Below, in pieces: positions 1 through 7,452 of a stretch of DNA of 8,527 nt. Origin of the DNA: an uncultured Clostridia bacterium (GTDB lineage: Bacteria > Bacillota > Clostridia > Christensenellales > UBA1242). The stretch covers positions 1-8,527 of the forward strand of contig CAKVHQ010000026.1 in the NCBI GenBank assembly GCA_934749845.1. Direction: 5' to 3'. Below the pieces are notes generated by a model. That model saw only the letters and a program-made list of their open reading frames with translations, was not told the origin of the DNA and did not search any database. The number at the start of each line of letters is the position of its first letter. Positions within the stretch are counted from its first letter, which is position 1. A program made the position numbers and the translations under genes.

Positions 1-230
1 GTAGTATCTTGTCTGCAAATAGTACAGTCCCGTCTCCTGATCGTAATAGTAGCCTCTGTACCTCAGCGGATTGATCTGGGAAAGACCGAATCCGGAAGCA
101 TCTGATGACACCAGAACTTCTCCCCATGCATCATATCTATATACTACAACCTGACTTCCTTTACTGTCAACAATCCCGATGATGTCTCCCTGAAGATTGG
201 TCTGGTAGAAGTACATTTTTCCCTGATACT
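1..230 (-). other. RHS-associated core, cut by window edge
   Basis: The last residues before the edge, about 2205-2280, read as the conserved RHS core: YRYDAWGE near 2236-2241, then NPLRYRGYYYD, and finally GLYYLQTRYY. In this family the next residues normally form the DPxxGRF-type end of the core, after which sequence becomes strain-specific. The boundary therefore lies just outside the window, and the effector domain and immunity gene should follow at once to the left (inference from family architecture). Confidence 0.9.
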
Positions 231-3200
231 CAAAGGCAAACGGTGTTCCTTTCTCATCATACAGGAAGTCCATTCTCTCTCCGCCTTCTTCTTTCTGGGC
301 TATGATCTTATCCCCATCCAGATAGAAGCGGATTACCTTGTCTCCGACGATTTTTTGGATTCTTCTTCCGTCATTGTCATAGACATACTGGCTGAGTGTT
401 CCGCTCTTCTTCAGAGTTTTTAACTGCCGTCCCTTTTCCCAGGCCAGGTTCATTCCCATATAGGAAAGTGGATTTCCCATCGCATCATAGGTTATAGCCT
501 TTCCATTGAAAGAGGTCAACTGATCTTTCCAGCCTGAGCTGTAGGTATAGGTATCCGTGCCTCTCAGCTCTTCCACTCCATTAACCAGATAATATTTCTT
601 GTTTTCCAGAAGATTTCCTCCCAGATCATACGTATAGGTATAAGTGGTTCCTCTGACTGCATCTTCTTCCCGGATCACCTGATTCATTCCATTGTAAGTA
701 TAGAGCATATGATCCGTTACTTTTCCTGTATCCAGTGCTTTTGTACAGATTTCCAGAATGTTGCCTCGTCCGTCATATTTATAAGCAGTCTCTTTTCCAT
801 TTTCCGTGATCGTTCCTACCAGTGCCGTTGTGGTTCCTTCTTTTATTCCCTGCACATAAGTATATGTGATCTCCTTCTTTTTGCCGGACGGATAGATCTG
901 TGTTTTCTTCTTGCATCGTCCCAGCAGGTCATATGCATACTCGATACAGTTCTTTCCGTCTATCTGCATGCCATATCCAAGTCCCGGCTTCTGCTGTTTT
1001 GACACTTCACCGTAGAGATACTTCGTCTGATGTCCGGTTCCGTCCACACGGTACTGCTTCTGTGCCACCCGGTTCTTGTCATCATAGGCGACTTTCACCT
1101 TCAATCCATCAGTGGATCTGCTTTCCAGAAGTCTTCCGATCAGGTCATACTGATAGCGGGTTTCCAGCTGTGTCCGTTCATCTTTGTGGACTGCAATATT
1201 TCCATAATGATCATACACATTGGTGAAAAGCTTTTCTTCTGTACCGTCTTTATGGATCAGATACTGCCCGGTCAGGCGTTCTTCCGCATCGTAGACATTG
1301 CAGAGCGTTTCTCCTGTTGCAAAGGTCAGCCGGTCTTCCAGCCCGTTTTTATTTCGGTAAGTTACTTCTTTTAGGATCTTTCCATTCAAAGTAACACCGG
1401 TCTGGTTTCCATACGCATCATAAGCATAGCCATAAGTGACGCCATTTCGTGTGATCGTTTTGATCTTATCCTGTTCGTAGGTGTACTGAAGCACATAATC
1501 TTTTCCATCTGCATTCTTCCTTACACGGATCAGCTGATCTGTATTTTTGTTATAATCATAGGTGGTCGTATATCCTTCCGCATCCGTAACCGAAGTCAGC
1601 AGACGATTCTTTTCATCATAGGCATAGGTATTGCTGTATCCTCTTCCATCCGTGATCTTTTTGACCTGTCTTCCATCGGAAGTATATTCCATCGAAGATT
1701 CCATGCGGTCACTGTAGCTTTCCAGGATCCACCATTTATGGGTCGGTGTGCCGGAATGGTCAGAAAATACCAGTTCTGTTCCCGCTGCATAGGACTGTCC
1801 TTTTACTGTCAGTTCTTTTTCTCCTGCTTTACAGATTACAAGATATCCGGTTCCTTTTCCTTCTTCGATCTCCGTAAAACCAAACAGCTGGTTTGCCGCA
1901 CCTGCTGAATATTTCTGGAGGATCAGGGTGTCTGCGGAAGTGGCTCTTGCCAGAACCATTCCAGGTGCGTGAAGCGGCTCCATCGTATAATACTTCTCTT
2001 CTCTCTTTTTGAGTCGGAACATCTGATTCGTTTTACAGTTCTTATAATACTGGTTTACCCGGTTGCCTTCCACCGTTCCATAATTATGAACATCTATATA
2101 CTGACCGGAATGGCGCACTCGTACACTTACTACCAGCCCATCTGCCGGGGCATCTGAGATGGTTCCTTCATCTGCCGGTTCAAAGTACCAGCGCTGTCCC
2201 GGATTGTCCTCTGCCAATGTACAGCTTGTCACCGGAGTCTTAGCTTCGGAGCTCTTTTTCTCATTGGTCAGACCCTTTTTATCCGATGTGAATTTCTCAC
2301 TGATCTGATAACTTCCGTCACTTTTTGGCTGAAGTTTCCATCTCTGTGCATCGGTTCCATTGTCAGCGAATATCTGGATCACCGTTCCTTCTGCCGTATT
2401 TGCATTTTTCACATCCAGACACATTGCCGGGGCATTCTGCGGCTGCAGTTTGAAGTATCCGTCATCGCAGGCTGTCACCTTCCACTGCTGTGCCTTAGTT
2501 CCATTGAACGGGAACAACTGAATAACAGATCCGGAATCGGTTCCACCATTCTGTACGTCCAGATAGTTTCCGGATATTTTTTCACGGATATAATAGATTC
2601 TCTCGGAAGTAACTGCCCCCAGATGTCTGCCGCCTTCTACACGCATATGGACCGGCTGACCTTCGTCTGCCACCTTTTCGAGATACCAGCTCTGACCTCC
2701 ATGGCTATCGGATACAGTTATATGTTTCAGTGCTTCTCCGGATGCCGTACTCTTCTTTTCGTTTGCAATGCATTTCTGTGTCCCCGTCAGTTTATTCAGG
2801 ATTTTCCAGGTGCCGTCACTGTTCTTCTGCATCCTCCATTTCTGTGCATCGGTTCCATTGTCGGCAAAGATCTGGATCGCAGCTCCGTCTGCTGTCGATG
2901 CATCTTTCAGATCTAACCGCATGTCCGGCGCATTCTGCGGTTCCAGATTCCAGCATCCTTCTTCTGCCTTGGTAATTCTCCATCTCTGGGATACCGTACC
3001 GTTAAAGGCAAACAGCTGAACGGTTGTCCTGGAGGATGTCCTTCCGTCCCGCACATCCATATAGTTGCCGGAGCTCTTTTCCCGCAGGTAATACAACTCT
3101 CCTTCTGTGATCTCTGTTACCGGGACTCTCTTTGTATTGTATTCAAAAGAATATCTGACACCTTCTGAATTGGCAGCCAGTTTGAGATGATTTTTGTCAT

Positions 3201-6200
3201 CATAACCGTACTCAAAAGCTGTCCCATCTATTTCTCCAAGCCGGGTTAGATTTCCTCGTTTGTTGTAACTGAAACCGGATTTCTCTGCTGCATCCTTTGC
3301 GCCCGACAGGTTACCTTCTCCATCGTATACATAGCTTTCCCCGTCATCGCGTATCAGCTGCACGCCATCATAGTACACTTTATTCATCTGGTTATCGTAA
3401 TACAGATATACCTGGATCTCTTTATAAGCCTCTTCGGTACAGAATACGCCGCTGACAAACTGCCAGTCAAGAATGTTCGGATTGCAGTTAAAATGATGCC
3501 ATTTTTCTTTTCCGGATGTGCCGGTTACTTTTACTGACAATGAGAACTTCTTTCCCGGAATACCGCATCCTTTTACCCAGCTGCTCACACTGTAGACTTC
3601 ATCTTTTTTCCCACTGACATGGACCGTCTGGCTGCAATATAAGCTCTTGTCCCATCGTCCGGAGATCGTTGCGCACCTTCCTTTTCCCGTCACACCGGCA
3701 ACTCTGGATCCGGTTACATCTCCTGCATAATTCCAGCAGTCCGGCTGACTTGTGCTGCCCAGTTCGAATCCCGGATTTGTGATCAGGTTCAGCTTGTTTG
3801 CAGCGTTTCCTGTTTCCAGCTGCGCTCCGCTGACATAGAGGGTTCCTGTTCCCTCAGTGATACCGGCACATACCGTAACACTTCCTACTGCCGCTAAGGT
3901 AAACTGCAGCTGATGGCGTTCCCATCCGTTCTCCATTTCCGGATCTGTCGTCCCGGAGATTACAGAAGCTTCTTCTGCTCTGCTTCCATCCGGCATGAGG
4001 ATCATCAGACCAGCCCTGCTGTTTTCGGCATTCTCTGTTTTCAGATATGCGGAAAAGGTATAAGTTCCCGTCTCAAGCGTTACATCCTGACAGATTCCTT
4101 TTTCAGATTCTGCTCCTGTTTTGGTCAGTTTTGCACTTTTGGTTCCTGCATATCCCTCCGCTTTTGCAATACTGCTTCTGGTTCCGTTCGTCAGATTTTT
4201 CTGATACCAGTTTCCATCCCCGTAAGCACTGTCAAATAATGGATTCTTCAGCAAATGACAGACTGTCTTCTGAACCTTTCCTTCTTTGTCCAGCTTATGG
4301 TTCTTGCTTCCGGATGTGTAATAAGTATAATTATTCGCACAGCCATCCTGATCCATAACATCGGTCGGGCGCCCCATGTTATCAAAATGATAGGTGATTT
4401 TCCGGTTATCTCCGGTCTGTGCAATCTCTCCGTCCAGTCCCGGGGTCTCAAATACAGTAGTATTCCCGTTCGCGTAGGATACTTTCATCTCCTGTCCTGC
4501 TTTATTGCCGGAACCATATTCCGCGATCCGGCTAACCCTTGGTACACGGAAGTCGTTCTTATACTCATACTTAAGACCATATCCATCCGGGTTCGTCACA
4601 CTGGTTAAACGGTGGCTTGCATCGTATCCGAAGCTGCTTGTCCTTTCATCCGGATAAGTAATGGATGTCAGATTGCCCGCACTGTCATATGCATACTTTG
4701 TAAGGCGACCTGCCATATCTTTTACTGCGGATACCCGTACCGTATTTCCTGCTGTCTCATACTGGATCTCCAGTCTTGCTCCACTGGAATCCTCCACATA
4801 GCTGATCACCTGTTTTCCGGAAACGGTCTGATATACATATTTGATCTGATTTTCATCCAGATCTCTGACAAATCTCAGATAACCGTCTTTTCCAAAGCAG
4901 TACCGTACCCTGTCTTTTGTTTCCATGGTTCTCGCATAGCTGTCGTCATACCCGGATTCTACCGTAATCACAAGTCCAAGTCCGTCTTCATCTTTTAACT
5001 TATTGCCATCATTTGTGTCTTTATAGAAATAATGTTTTGTGCCGTCTTCATCTGTGTATACATAAGGATATTCTTTGATTCCGGTTGTGTCCAGACGCTG
5101 CACACAGCTCAGTCTCCATCCGTATCCCTGTCCGAGATTCGTTCCGGCTTCGCTGGAATTATAAACATGACTGATCTCTGCCTGCATGGCTCCGCCGGTT
5201 GTCACTGCATCCTCATGGATCCATACCTGATTGCCGGTAAAGTCATTGGTATGTCCATTTCCCGCACGTCCTGCAGACTGCTCATGGTAGCTCTGATAAT
5301 CCTCCAGTCCGTTTACATTTCGATAATAAAAGACTCCGCTCGGAAACTGATCTGTTGAAATCTTTGGATAATCCGATGCATAAAATCTGGCAAACGCTGT
5401 CTTTGTAAGATCGCTTTCATTTTCATACATACCGCGCAGCATGATTCCATAATTATTTCCCGTATTGTACCACTGTCTTACCAGTCGAGTCACGTCAAAC
5501 CCGATCGGCGTGATCGTAATCGTATTGCCGTTCTGTACCTGTTTCACTTCTTTATAATCCAGTACATTTCCTGATACAGATGGCTGATTGTGCCAGCGCA
5601 CATCCTTTTCTGTCCAGTTATTCAGGATCTCATTTGCAACAAGCGGAAGTTTTGCGATTCCATAACTGGAATACTCATACTGCCAGAGATACATGGTCGC
5701 TGCATACAGGATGGAACCTTTTCCGATATCCGGCAGATTTCGGAATCGGAGCAATGACCTGCAGTTTCCAAGTGCAGTTGACTTCCCTGCCACAAAAGAT
5801 CCATATGCATAAACACTACTCGGGTCAGCCGAAGAATCCGTTCCGCCTGTAAAAATGTAGGTATCCTCGATATTGGTTTTTGTTTTACTGGTTTCTGTCA
5901 TCGGATCAATAATAACCGGATAGCTTCTGTCCTCGGCAAGCAGCCATTCTTTCTCTGCACTGACAGTAACTGTGCATCCTCCCTCTTCTGTTTCCATAAC
6001 CAGTTCCACATTCTGTGATACACATCCTTTTGCATCATACATATATGGCTTGTCAAACCAGAAGATTCTCTGATCCTCACTGTAAAGTCCCAGACTGCCG
6101 TCTTCTTCCTTCTTCATTTCCATATCTGTATATCTAAGATGGAAGATCAGCTCCTGCTCTGCAGCCTGTGCCGTTTTCAGACGGATATTTTCTTTTAAGT

Positions 6201-6840
6201 GCTGACTCTGAATGGTATAATGCAGATCCACGCCCGGAAGAATTTCTTCATACATTCCTTCACTTGTCAGATGCTTTATCCCCATCTTCTGCTGGATCTC
6301 TTTGACTTCCAGCATATCCTCACTGCCTCCGTCTGCCGGAGTGTCTTCTGAAGCCGGTGGAAGGATGGTAACTTCATCCCCCGTCTCGTCACCTGAACCC
6401 TCTGCCGGCTCATCCTCCGGAATATCCTTTCTCCATGTCTCCTCATAGAGTTCTTCTGGGCCTTTCGGGAATTCCTCTTCGGTTAAAATCCTGAAACTGC
6501 TTTTTCCTGTTCTTGCCTGCCTTGCGCTTCTTGCCAATACCACATTTTCTTCCATTGTCCATGAAACTTTTTTCCCATCTTTTTCCATGCTTACAAGCGT
6601 ATTCTCTCCGGTCTGCTTTGCAAAACATACCTGTAAGTCAGATGCCTTATTCTGGTAGCACTCTTTTCCATCCTTTGATACTGCTTCCAGCCGGTTATCA
6701 ATTTCTTCCCATCCACTTTCCGTCTCATAATGAACCGGTTCCGGATAGACCGCTGCGGCAGTTCCTTTTTCAGGCAGCATGAAATGCTTTGTATATCGGT
6801 CACGTTTTTCTGTAATTTCCTGTAATACTTTTTCTTTCAT
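1..6840 (-). CDS. RHS/YD-repeat polymorphic-toxin-type protein with ricin lectin domains (partial, 3' end off window)
   Basis: The frame is open for 2280 codons from ATG at 6840 to the left edge. AGAAGGAG lies 6 nt upstream of the ATG. Domain order (approximate residues): a Gram-positive RHS N-terminal region with EIDNRL at 46-51; an acidic Glu/Asp/Pro linker at 140-178; LPGVDLHYTI at 201-210; YPVIIDP at 307-313; a DNRLRE-like jelly-roll at 318-475; a DUF6531-like RHS entry domain at 525-585; YD repeats at 655-850; two carbohydrate-binding-like domains at 868-1162; a short YD block at 1166-1224; three ricin B trefoils at 1249-1708; YD repeats from 1715; and the RHS core with RYDAWGE near 2237 and GLYYLQTRYY at 2271-2280. 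RHS proteins build a hollow beta-cage that encloses a variable C-terminal effector, and that effector is beyond the edge here. No N-terminal signal peptide or transmembrane segment is visible, so the export route is unclear. The lectin and jelly-roll domains suggest binding to a glycan surface (inference). The toxin type cannot be told. Confidence 0.96.
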   Translation of the reverse strand, partial: MKEKVLQEITEKRDRYTKHFMLPEKGTAAAVYPEPVHYETESGWEEIDNRLEAVSKDGKECYQNKASDLQVCFAKQTGENTLVSMEKDGKKVSWTMEENVVLARSARQARTGKSSFRILTEEEFPKGPEELYEETWRKDIPEDEPAEGSGDETGDEVTILPPASEDTPADGGSEDMLEVKEIQQKMGIKHLTSEGMYEEILPGVDLHYTIQSQHLKENIRLKTAQAAEQELIFHLRYTDMEMKKEEDGSLGLYSEDQRIFWFDKPYMYDAKGCVSQNVELVMETEEGGCTVTVSAEKEWLLAEDRSYPVIIDPMTETSKTKTNIEDTYIFTGGTDSSADPSSVYAYGSFVAGKSTALGNCRSLLRFRNLPDIGKGSILYAATMYLWQYEYSSYGIAKLPLVANEILNNWTEKDVRWHNQPSVSGNVLDYKEVKQVQNGNTITITPIGFDVTRLVRQWYNTGNNYGIMLRGMYENESDLTKTAFARFYASDYPKISTDQFPSGVFYYRNVNGLEDYQSYHEQSAGRAGNGHTNDFTGNQVWIHEDAVTTGGAMQAEISHVYNSSEAGTNLGQGYGWRLSCVQRLDTTGIKEYPYVYTDEDGTKHYFYKDTNDGNKLKDEDGLGLVITVESGYDDSYARTMETKDRVRYCFGKDGYLRFVRDLDENQIKYVYQTVSGKQVISYVEDSSGARLEIQYETAGNTVRVSAVKDMAGRLTKYAYDSAGNLTSITYPDERTSSFGYDASHRLTSVTNPDGYGLKYEYKNDFRVPRVSRIAEYGSGNKAGQEMKVSYANGNTTVFETPGLDGEIAQTGDNRKITYHFDNMGRPTDVMDQDGCANNYTYYTSGSKNHKLDKEGKVQKTVCHLLKNPLFDSAYGDGNWYQKNLTNGTRSSIAKAEGYAGTKSAKLTKTGAESEKGICQDVTLETGTYTFSAYLKTENAENSRAGLMILMPDGSRAEEASVISGTTDPEMENGWERHQLQFTLAAVGSVTVCAGITEGTGTLYVSGAQLETGNAANKLNLITNPGFELGSTSQPDCWNYAGDVTGSRVAGVTGKGRCATISGRWDKSLYCSQTVHVSGKKDEVYSVSSWVKGCGIPGKKFSLSVKVTGTSGKEKWHHFNCNPNILDWQFVSGVFCTEEAYKEIQVYLYYDNQMNKVYYDGVQLIRDDGESYVYDGEGNLSGAKDAAEKSGFSYNKRGNLTRLGEIDGTAFEYGYDDKNHLKLAANSEGVRYSFEYNTKRVPVTEITEGELYYLREKSSGNYMDVRDGRTSSRTTVQLFAFNGTVSQRWRITKAEEGCWNLEPQNAPDMRLDLKDASTADGAAIQIFADNGTDAQKWRMQKNSDGTWKILNKLTGTQKCIANEKKSTASGEALKHITVSDSHGGQSWYLEKVADEGQPVHMRVEGGRHLGAVTSERIYYIREKISGNYLDVQNGGTDSGSVIQLFPFNGTKAQQWKVTACDDGYFKLQPQNAPAMCLDVKNANTAEGTVIQIFADNGTDAQRWKLQPKSDGSYQISEKFTSDKKGLTNEKKSSEAKTPVTSCTLAEDNPGQRWYFEPADEGTISDAPADGLVVSVRVRHSGQYIDVHNYGTVEGNRVNQYYKNCKTNQMFRLKKREEKYYTMEPLHAPGMVLARATSADTLILQKYSAGAANQLFGFTEIEEGKGTGYLVICKAGEKELTVKGQSYAAGTELVFSDHSGTPTHKWWILESYSDRMESSMEYTSDGRQVKKITDGRGYSNTYAYDEKNRLLTSVTDAEGYTTTYDYNKNTDQLIRVRKNADGKDYVLQYTYEQDKIKTITRNGVTYGYAYDAYGNQTGVTLNGKILKEVTYRNKNGLEDRLTFATGETLCNVYDAEERLTGQYLIHKDGTEEKLFTNVYDHYGNIAVHKDERTQLETRYQYDLIGRLLESRSTDGLKVKVAYDDKNRVAQKQYRVDGTGHQTKYLYGEVSKQQKPGLGYGMQIDGKNCIEYAYDLLGRCKKKTQIYPSGKKKEITYTYVQGIKEGTTTALVGTITENGKETAYKYDGRGNILEICTKALDTGKVTDHMLYTYNGMNQVIREEDAVRGTTYTYTYDLGGNLLENKKYYLVNGVEELRGTDTYTYSSGWKDQLTSFNGKAITYDAMGNPLSYMGMNLAWEKGRQLKTLKKSGTLSQYVYDNDGRRIQKIVGDKVIRFYLDGDKIIAQKEEGGERMDFLYDEKGTPFAFEYQGKMYFYQTNLQGDIIGIVDSKGSQVVVYRYDAWGEVLVSSDASGFGLSQINPLRYRGYYYDQETGLYYLQTRYY
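1725..2139 (-). other. third, degenerate ricin-type trefoil in the RHS protein
   Basis: Residues about 1568-1706 repeat the beta-trefoil pattern a third time: SGQYIDVHNYG near the start, then NQMF, NQLF and HKWW at the positions where the two preceding modules have QxW. Loss of tryptophan in two of the three QxW motifs suggests weaker or altered sugar binding, or a structural role (inference). The module is clearly more diverged than the adjacent pair. Confidence 0.7.
2187..3099 (-). repeat. tandem pair of ricin B lectin domains (498-bp period)
   Basis: Two consecutive trefoils, residues about 1249-1388 and 1414-1556, align at a constant offset of 166 residues. Each has three QxW motifs: W1287, W1335 and W1385 in the first; W1453, W1501 and W1551 in the second, about 48-50 residues apart as expected for the three lobes. 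Shared stretches include IQIFADNGTDAQ and the SGNY-x-DV entry motif. At DNA level the copies share a 22-nt identical run (2343-2364 and 2841-2862). The N-terminal halves are much more alike than the third lobes. This indicates internal duplication of one lectin module. Ricin B domains bind galactose-type or other glycans at the cell surface; the ligand here is unknown. Confidence 0.9.
3357..4239 (-). other. two carbohydrate-binding-module-like domains inside the RHS repeats
   Basis: Residues about 868-1020 and 1021-1162 have the beta-sandwich pattern common in clostridial RHS proteins. The first runs from NPLFDSAYGDGNWYQ through SAKLTK and TYTFSAYLKTE to GAQLETG. The second runs from NLITNPGFELG through YSVSSWVKG to VYYDGVQLIRDDGES. 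The paired NPxFE-like start and YxDGxQLE-like end are the family hallmark. The pair separates one YD-repeat block (655-850) from the next short block (1166-1224). A role in glycan contact is inferred. Confidence 0.75.
5415..5889 (-). other. DNRLRE-like jelly-roll domain of the RHS protein
   Basis: Residues about 318-475 begin with EDTYIFTGG, continue through SLLRFRNLPDIGKG and an LxxxxYEYSSYG strand region, then WTEKDVRWHNQPS, and end with ITITPIGFDVTRLVRQWYN and YGIMLRG. This order (a DTY start, LLRF-x-LP, W...V.W...P, then DVT..V..W and GI.L.G) fits the DNRLRE family of surface-associated beta-sandwich domains. It commonly precedes RHS repeats in Clostridia. Its exact role is not known. Confidence 0.75.
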
Positions 6841-6846
6841 AGTCTT

Positions 6847-6854
6847 CTCCTTCT
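6847..6854 (-). promoter_or_regulatory. ribosome binding site of the RHS gene
   Basis: On the minus strand AGAAGGAG lies 6 nt before ATG 6840. It is a strong Shine-Dalgarno match and fixes the start. It overlaps the second unit of the tandem 10-bp repeat at 6851-6870. Confidence 0.85.
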
Positions 6855-6870
6855 GATTTGTTCTGATTTG
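6851..6870. repeat. perfect tandem 10-bp repeat in the RHS leader
   Basis: TTCTGATTTG occurs twice back to back on the plus strand (CAAATCAGAA twice in the transcript). The unit nearer the gene runs into the Shine-Dalgarno sequence. A partial third unit (TATCTGA) follows. It may be chance slippage, or a site that affects translation initiation. Confidence 0.8.
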
Positions 6871-6950
6871 TATCTGAACAATAGCATCACAGTCAGAAAG
6901 CGCGCGTATCAGATATCTTTCTCTGTCCTGTATCTGTATCGTTCGATGTT

Positions 6951-6994
6951 ATTGTATATCAAACGTACGTTCTTGCTGTCCCCGATTTGTCCCC
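6951..6994 (-). promoter_or_regulatory. putative activator-dependent promoter of the RHS gene with GGGGACA direct repeat
   Basis: Read leftward, GGGGACA occurs at 6994-6988 and again at 6983-6977, exactly 11 bp apart, which is one helical turn. A -10-like TACAAT follows at 6956-6951. The place for a -35 element, about 6974-6979, is ACAGCA: a poor match, partly overlapped by the proximal repeat. A good -10, no -35 and a helix-phased repeat in the -35 zone is what an activator-dependent promoter looks like. It lies directly downstream of a phage-type regulator gene, which is the candidate activator (inference). Transcription would start near 6945 and give a leader of about 105 nt. Confidence 0.5.
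6962..6971. repeat. 10-bp perfect palindrome AACGTACGTT
   Basis: AACGTACGTT is its own reverse complement. It sits between the GGGGACA repeats and the -10 element, within the would-be promoter spacer. It could be an additional protein-binding site; nothing more can be said from sequence. Confidence 0.5.
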
Positions 6995-6999
6995 ACTTT

Positions 7000-7329
7000 T
7001 TATATCCTTTTTTTCAAAAGACAATCATAGAATTTTCTTCTGTATCCATAAAAATCTGTCTTTCCAACCGGAATACGTCCCAGCGTATCATCAAATTCCA
7101 GATACTCATAGCTTAAATCATCCGTAACACTTTTCAAAAGATACGGTGCCAGTTCTTCACTGCTTTCCCTTGCCGCTTCTTCGATCATTTTGCAGTCTGC
7201 CAGATCCTGGCTGTTCCCCCGCTTCTTTTTCTCATCATACAAAAAGCAAAATTCTTTGAGTTCTCTTTGTGTCTGTACGGAAATCCCATAATCTTTCCAT
7301 GAAATATTTCTCACTCTTATTCTTCTCAT
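7000..7329 (-). CDS. small phage-type protein, probable ArpU-like late transcription regulator
   Basis: 109 residues. ATG 7329 is preceded by GAGGT (7341-7337) at about 7-nt spacing. An overlapping ATG at 7333 opens only a 33-codon frame. The N-terminus is basic and holds ISWKDYGIS (9-17), then a Glu/Lys-rich middle, a long helical stretch from about 49 to 78 ending in SYEYLE, and a basic C-terminal helix IPVGKTDFYGYRRKFY near 86-101. The order ISW-x-DYGIS, then a YEYL stretch, then FYGYRRKF recalls small proteins in Firmicutes prophages at the end of the early region, just before the packaging genes. Those are often unannotated or called ArpU/RinA-like activators. DNA binding by the C-terminal helix is inferred. 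Transcribed with the RHS gene in the same direction, 159 bp apart, under the divergent leftward promoter. No signal peptide or membrane segment is present. Moderate confidence in family, low in exact function. Confidence 0.8.
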   Translation of the reverse strand: MRRIRVRNISWKDYGISVQTQRELKEFCFLYDEKKKRGNSQDLADCKMIEEAARESSEELAPYLLKSVTDDLSYEYLEFDDTLGRIPVGKTDFYGYRRKFYDCLLKKRI

Positions 7330-7340
7330 CCATATTACCT

Positions 7341-7351
7341 CACATTCTGTG
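7341..7351. promoter_or_regulatory. operator O1 (CAC-N5-GTG palindrome)
   Basis: CACATTCTGTG fits the CAC-N5-GTG palindrome shared by four sites between the divergent genes. It abuts the ribosome binding site of the leftward 109-residue gene, about 40 bp downstream of the predicted leftward transcription start. Confidence 0.6.
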
Positions 7352-7369
7352 TCGATTTTATATTTTTGT

Positions 7370-7380
7370 CACGTTTTGTG
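7370..7380. promoter_or_regulatory. operator O2 (CAC-N5-GTG palindrome)
   Basis: CACGTTTTGTG lies just downstream of the predicted leftward start point (about 7385), where a bound repressor would block initiation or clearance. It is the exact reverse complement of O3. Confidence 0.65.
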
Positions 7381-7391
7381 TCCTTACTTTT

Positions 7392-7420
7392 GTTATACAG
7401 CCATAGAAGTCATGTGTCAA
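7392..7420 (-). promoter_or_regulatory. strong leftward promoter for the 109-residue gene and RHS gene
   Basis: Read leftward: -35 TTGACA (7420-7415, perfect consensus), a 17-bp spacer, and -10 TATAAC (7397-7392, five of six). Predicted start is near 7385, giving a leader of about 55 nt before ATG 7329. It is by far the best sigma-A-type promoter in the region, so it presumably needs active repression. O2 lies just downstream and O3 just upstream. Confidence 0.8.
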
Positions 7421-7430
7421 TCCTTTTATT

Positions 7431-7441
7431 CACAAAACGTG
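7431..7441. promoter_or_regulatory. operator O3 (CAC-N5-GTG palindrome)
   Basis: CACAAAACGTG is the exact reverse complement of O2. It lies between the two -35 elements, about 11 bp upstream of each, so protein bound here could act on both divergent promoters. Confidence 0.65.
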
Positions 7442-7452
7442 TCGTATATCAT

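Noticed and set aside
2187..3099. The 498-bp direct repeats as a mobile element or recombination target
   Set aside because: The repeats coincide exactly with protein modules in frame, with no terminal inverted repeats or transposase; domain duplication explains them.
709..5852. Many plus-strand reading frames of 60-130 codons inside the RHS gene
   Set aside because: They are antisense shadows of a 2280-codon frame with continuous recognisable domains; they lack convincing ribosome binding sites and protein family features.
6938..6947. ATCGTTCGAT near-palindrome in the RHS leader as an operator
   Set aside because: Only 4-bp arms with a 2-bp centre and a single copy; easily chance.
7232..7333. 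Alternative ATG at 7333 (minus strand) before the 109-residue gene
   Set aside because: It opens a different frame that stops after about 33 codons and shows no family pattern; the 7329 frame is longer and resembles known phage proteins.
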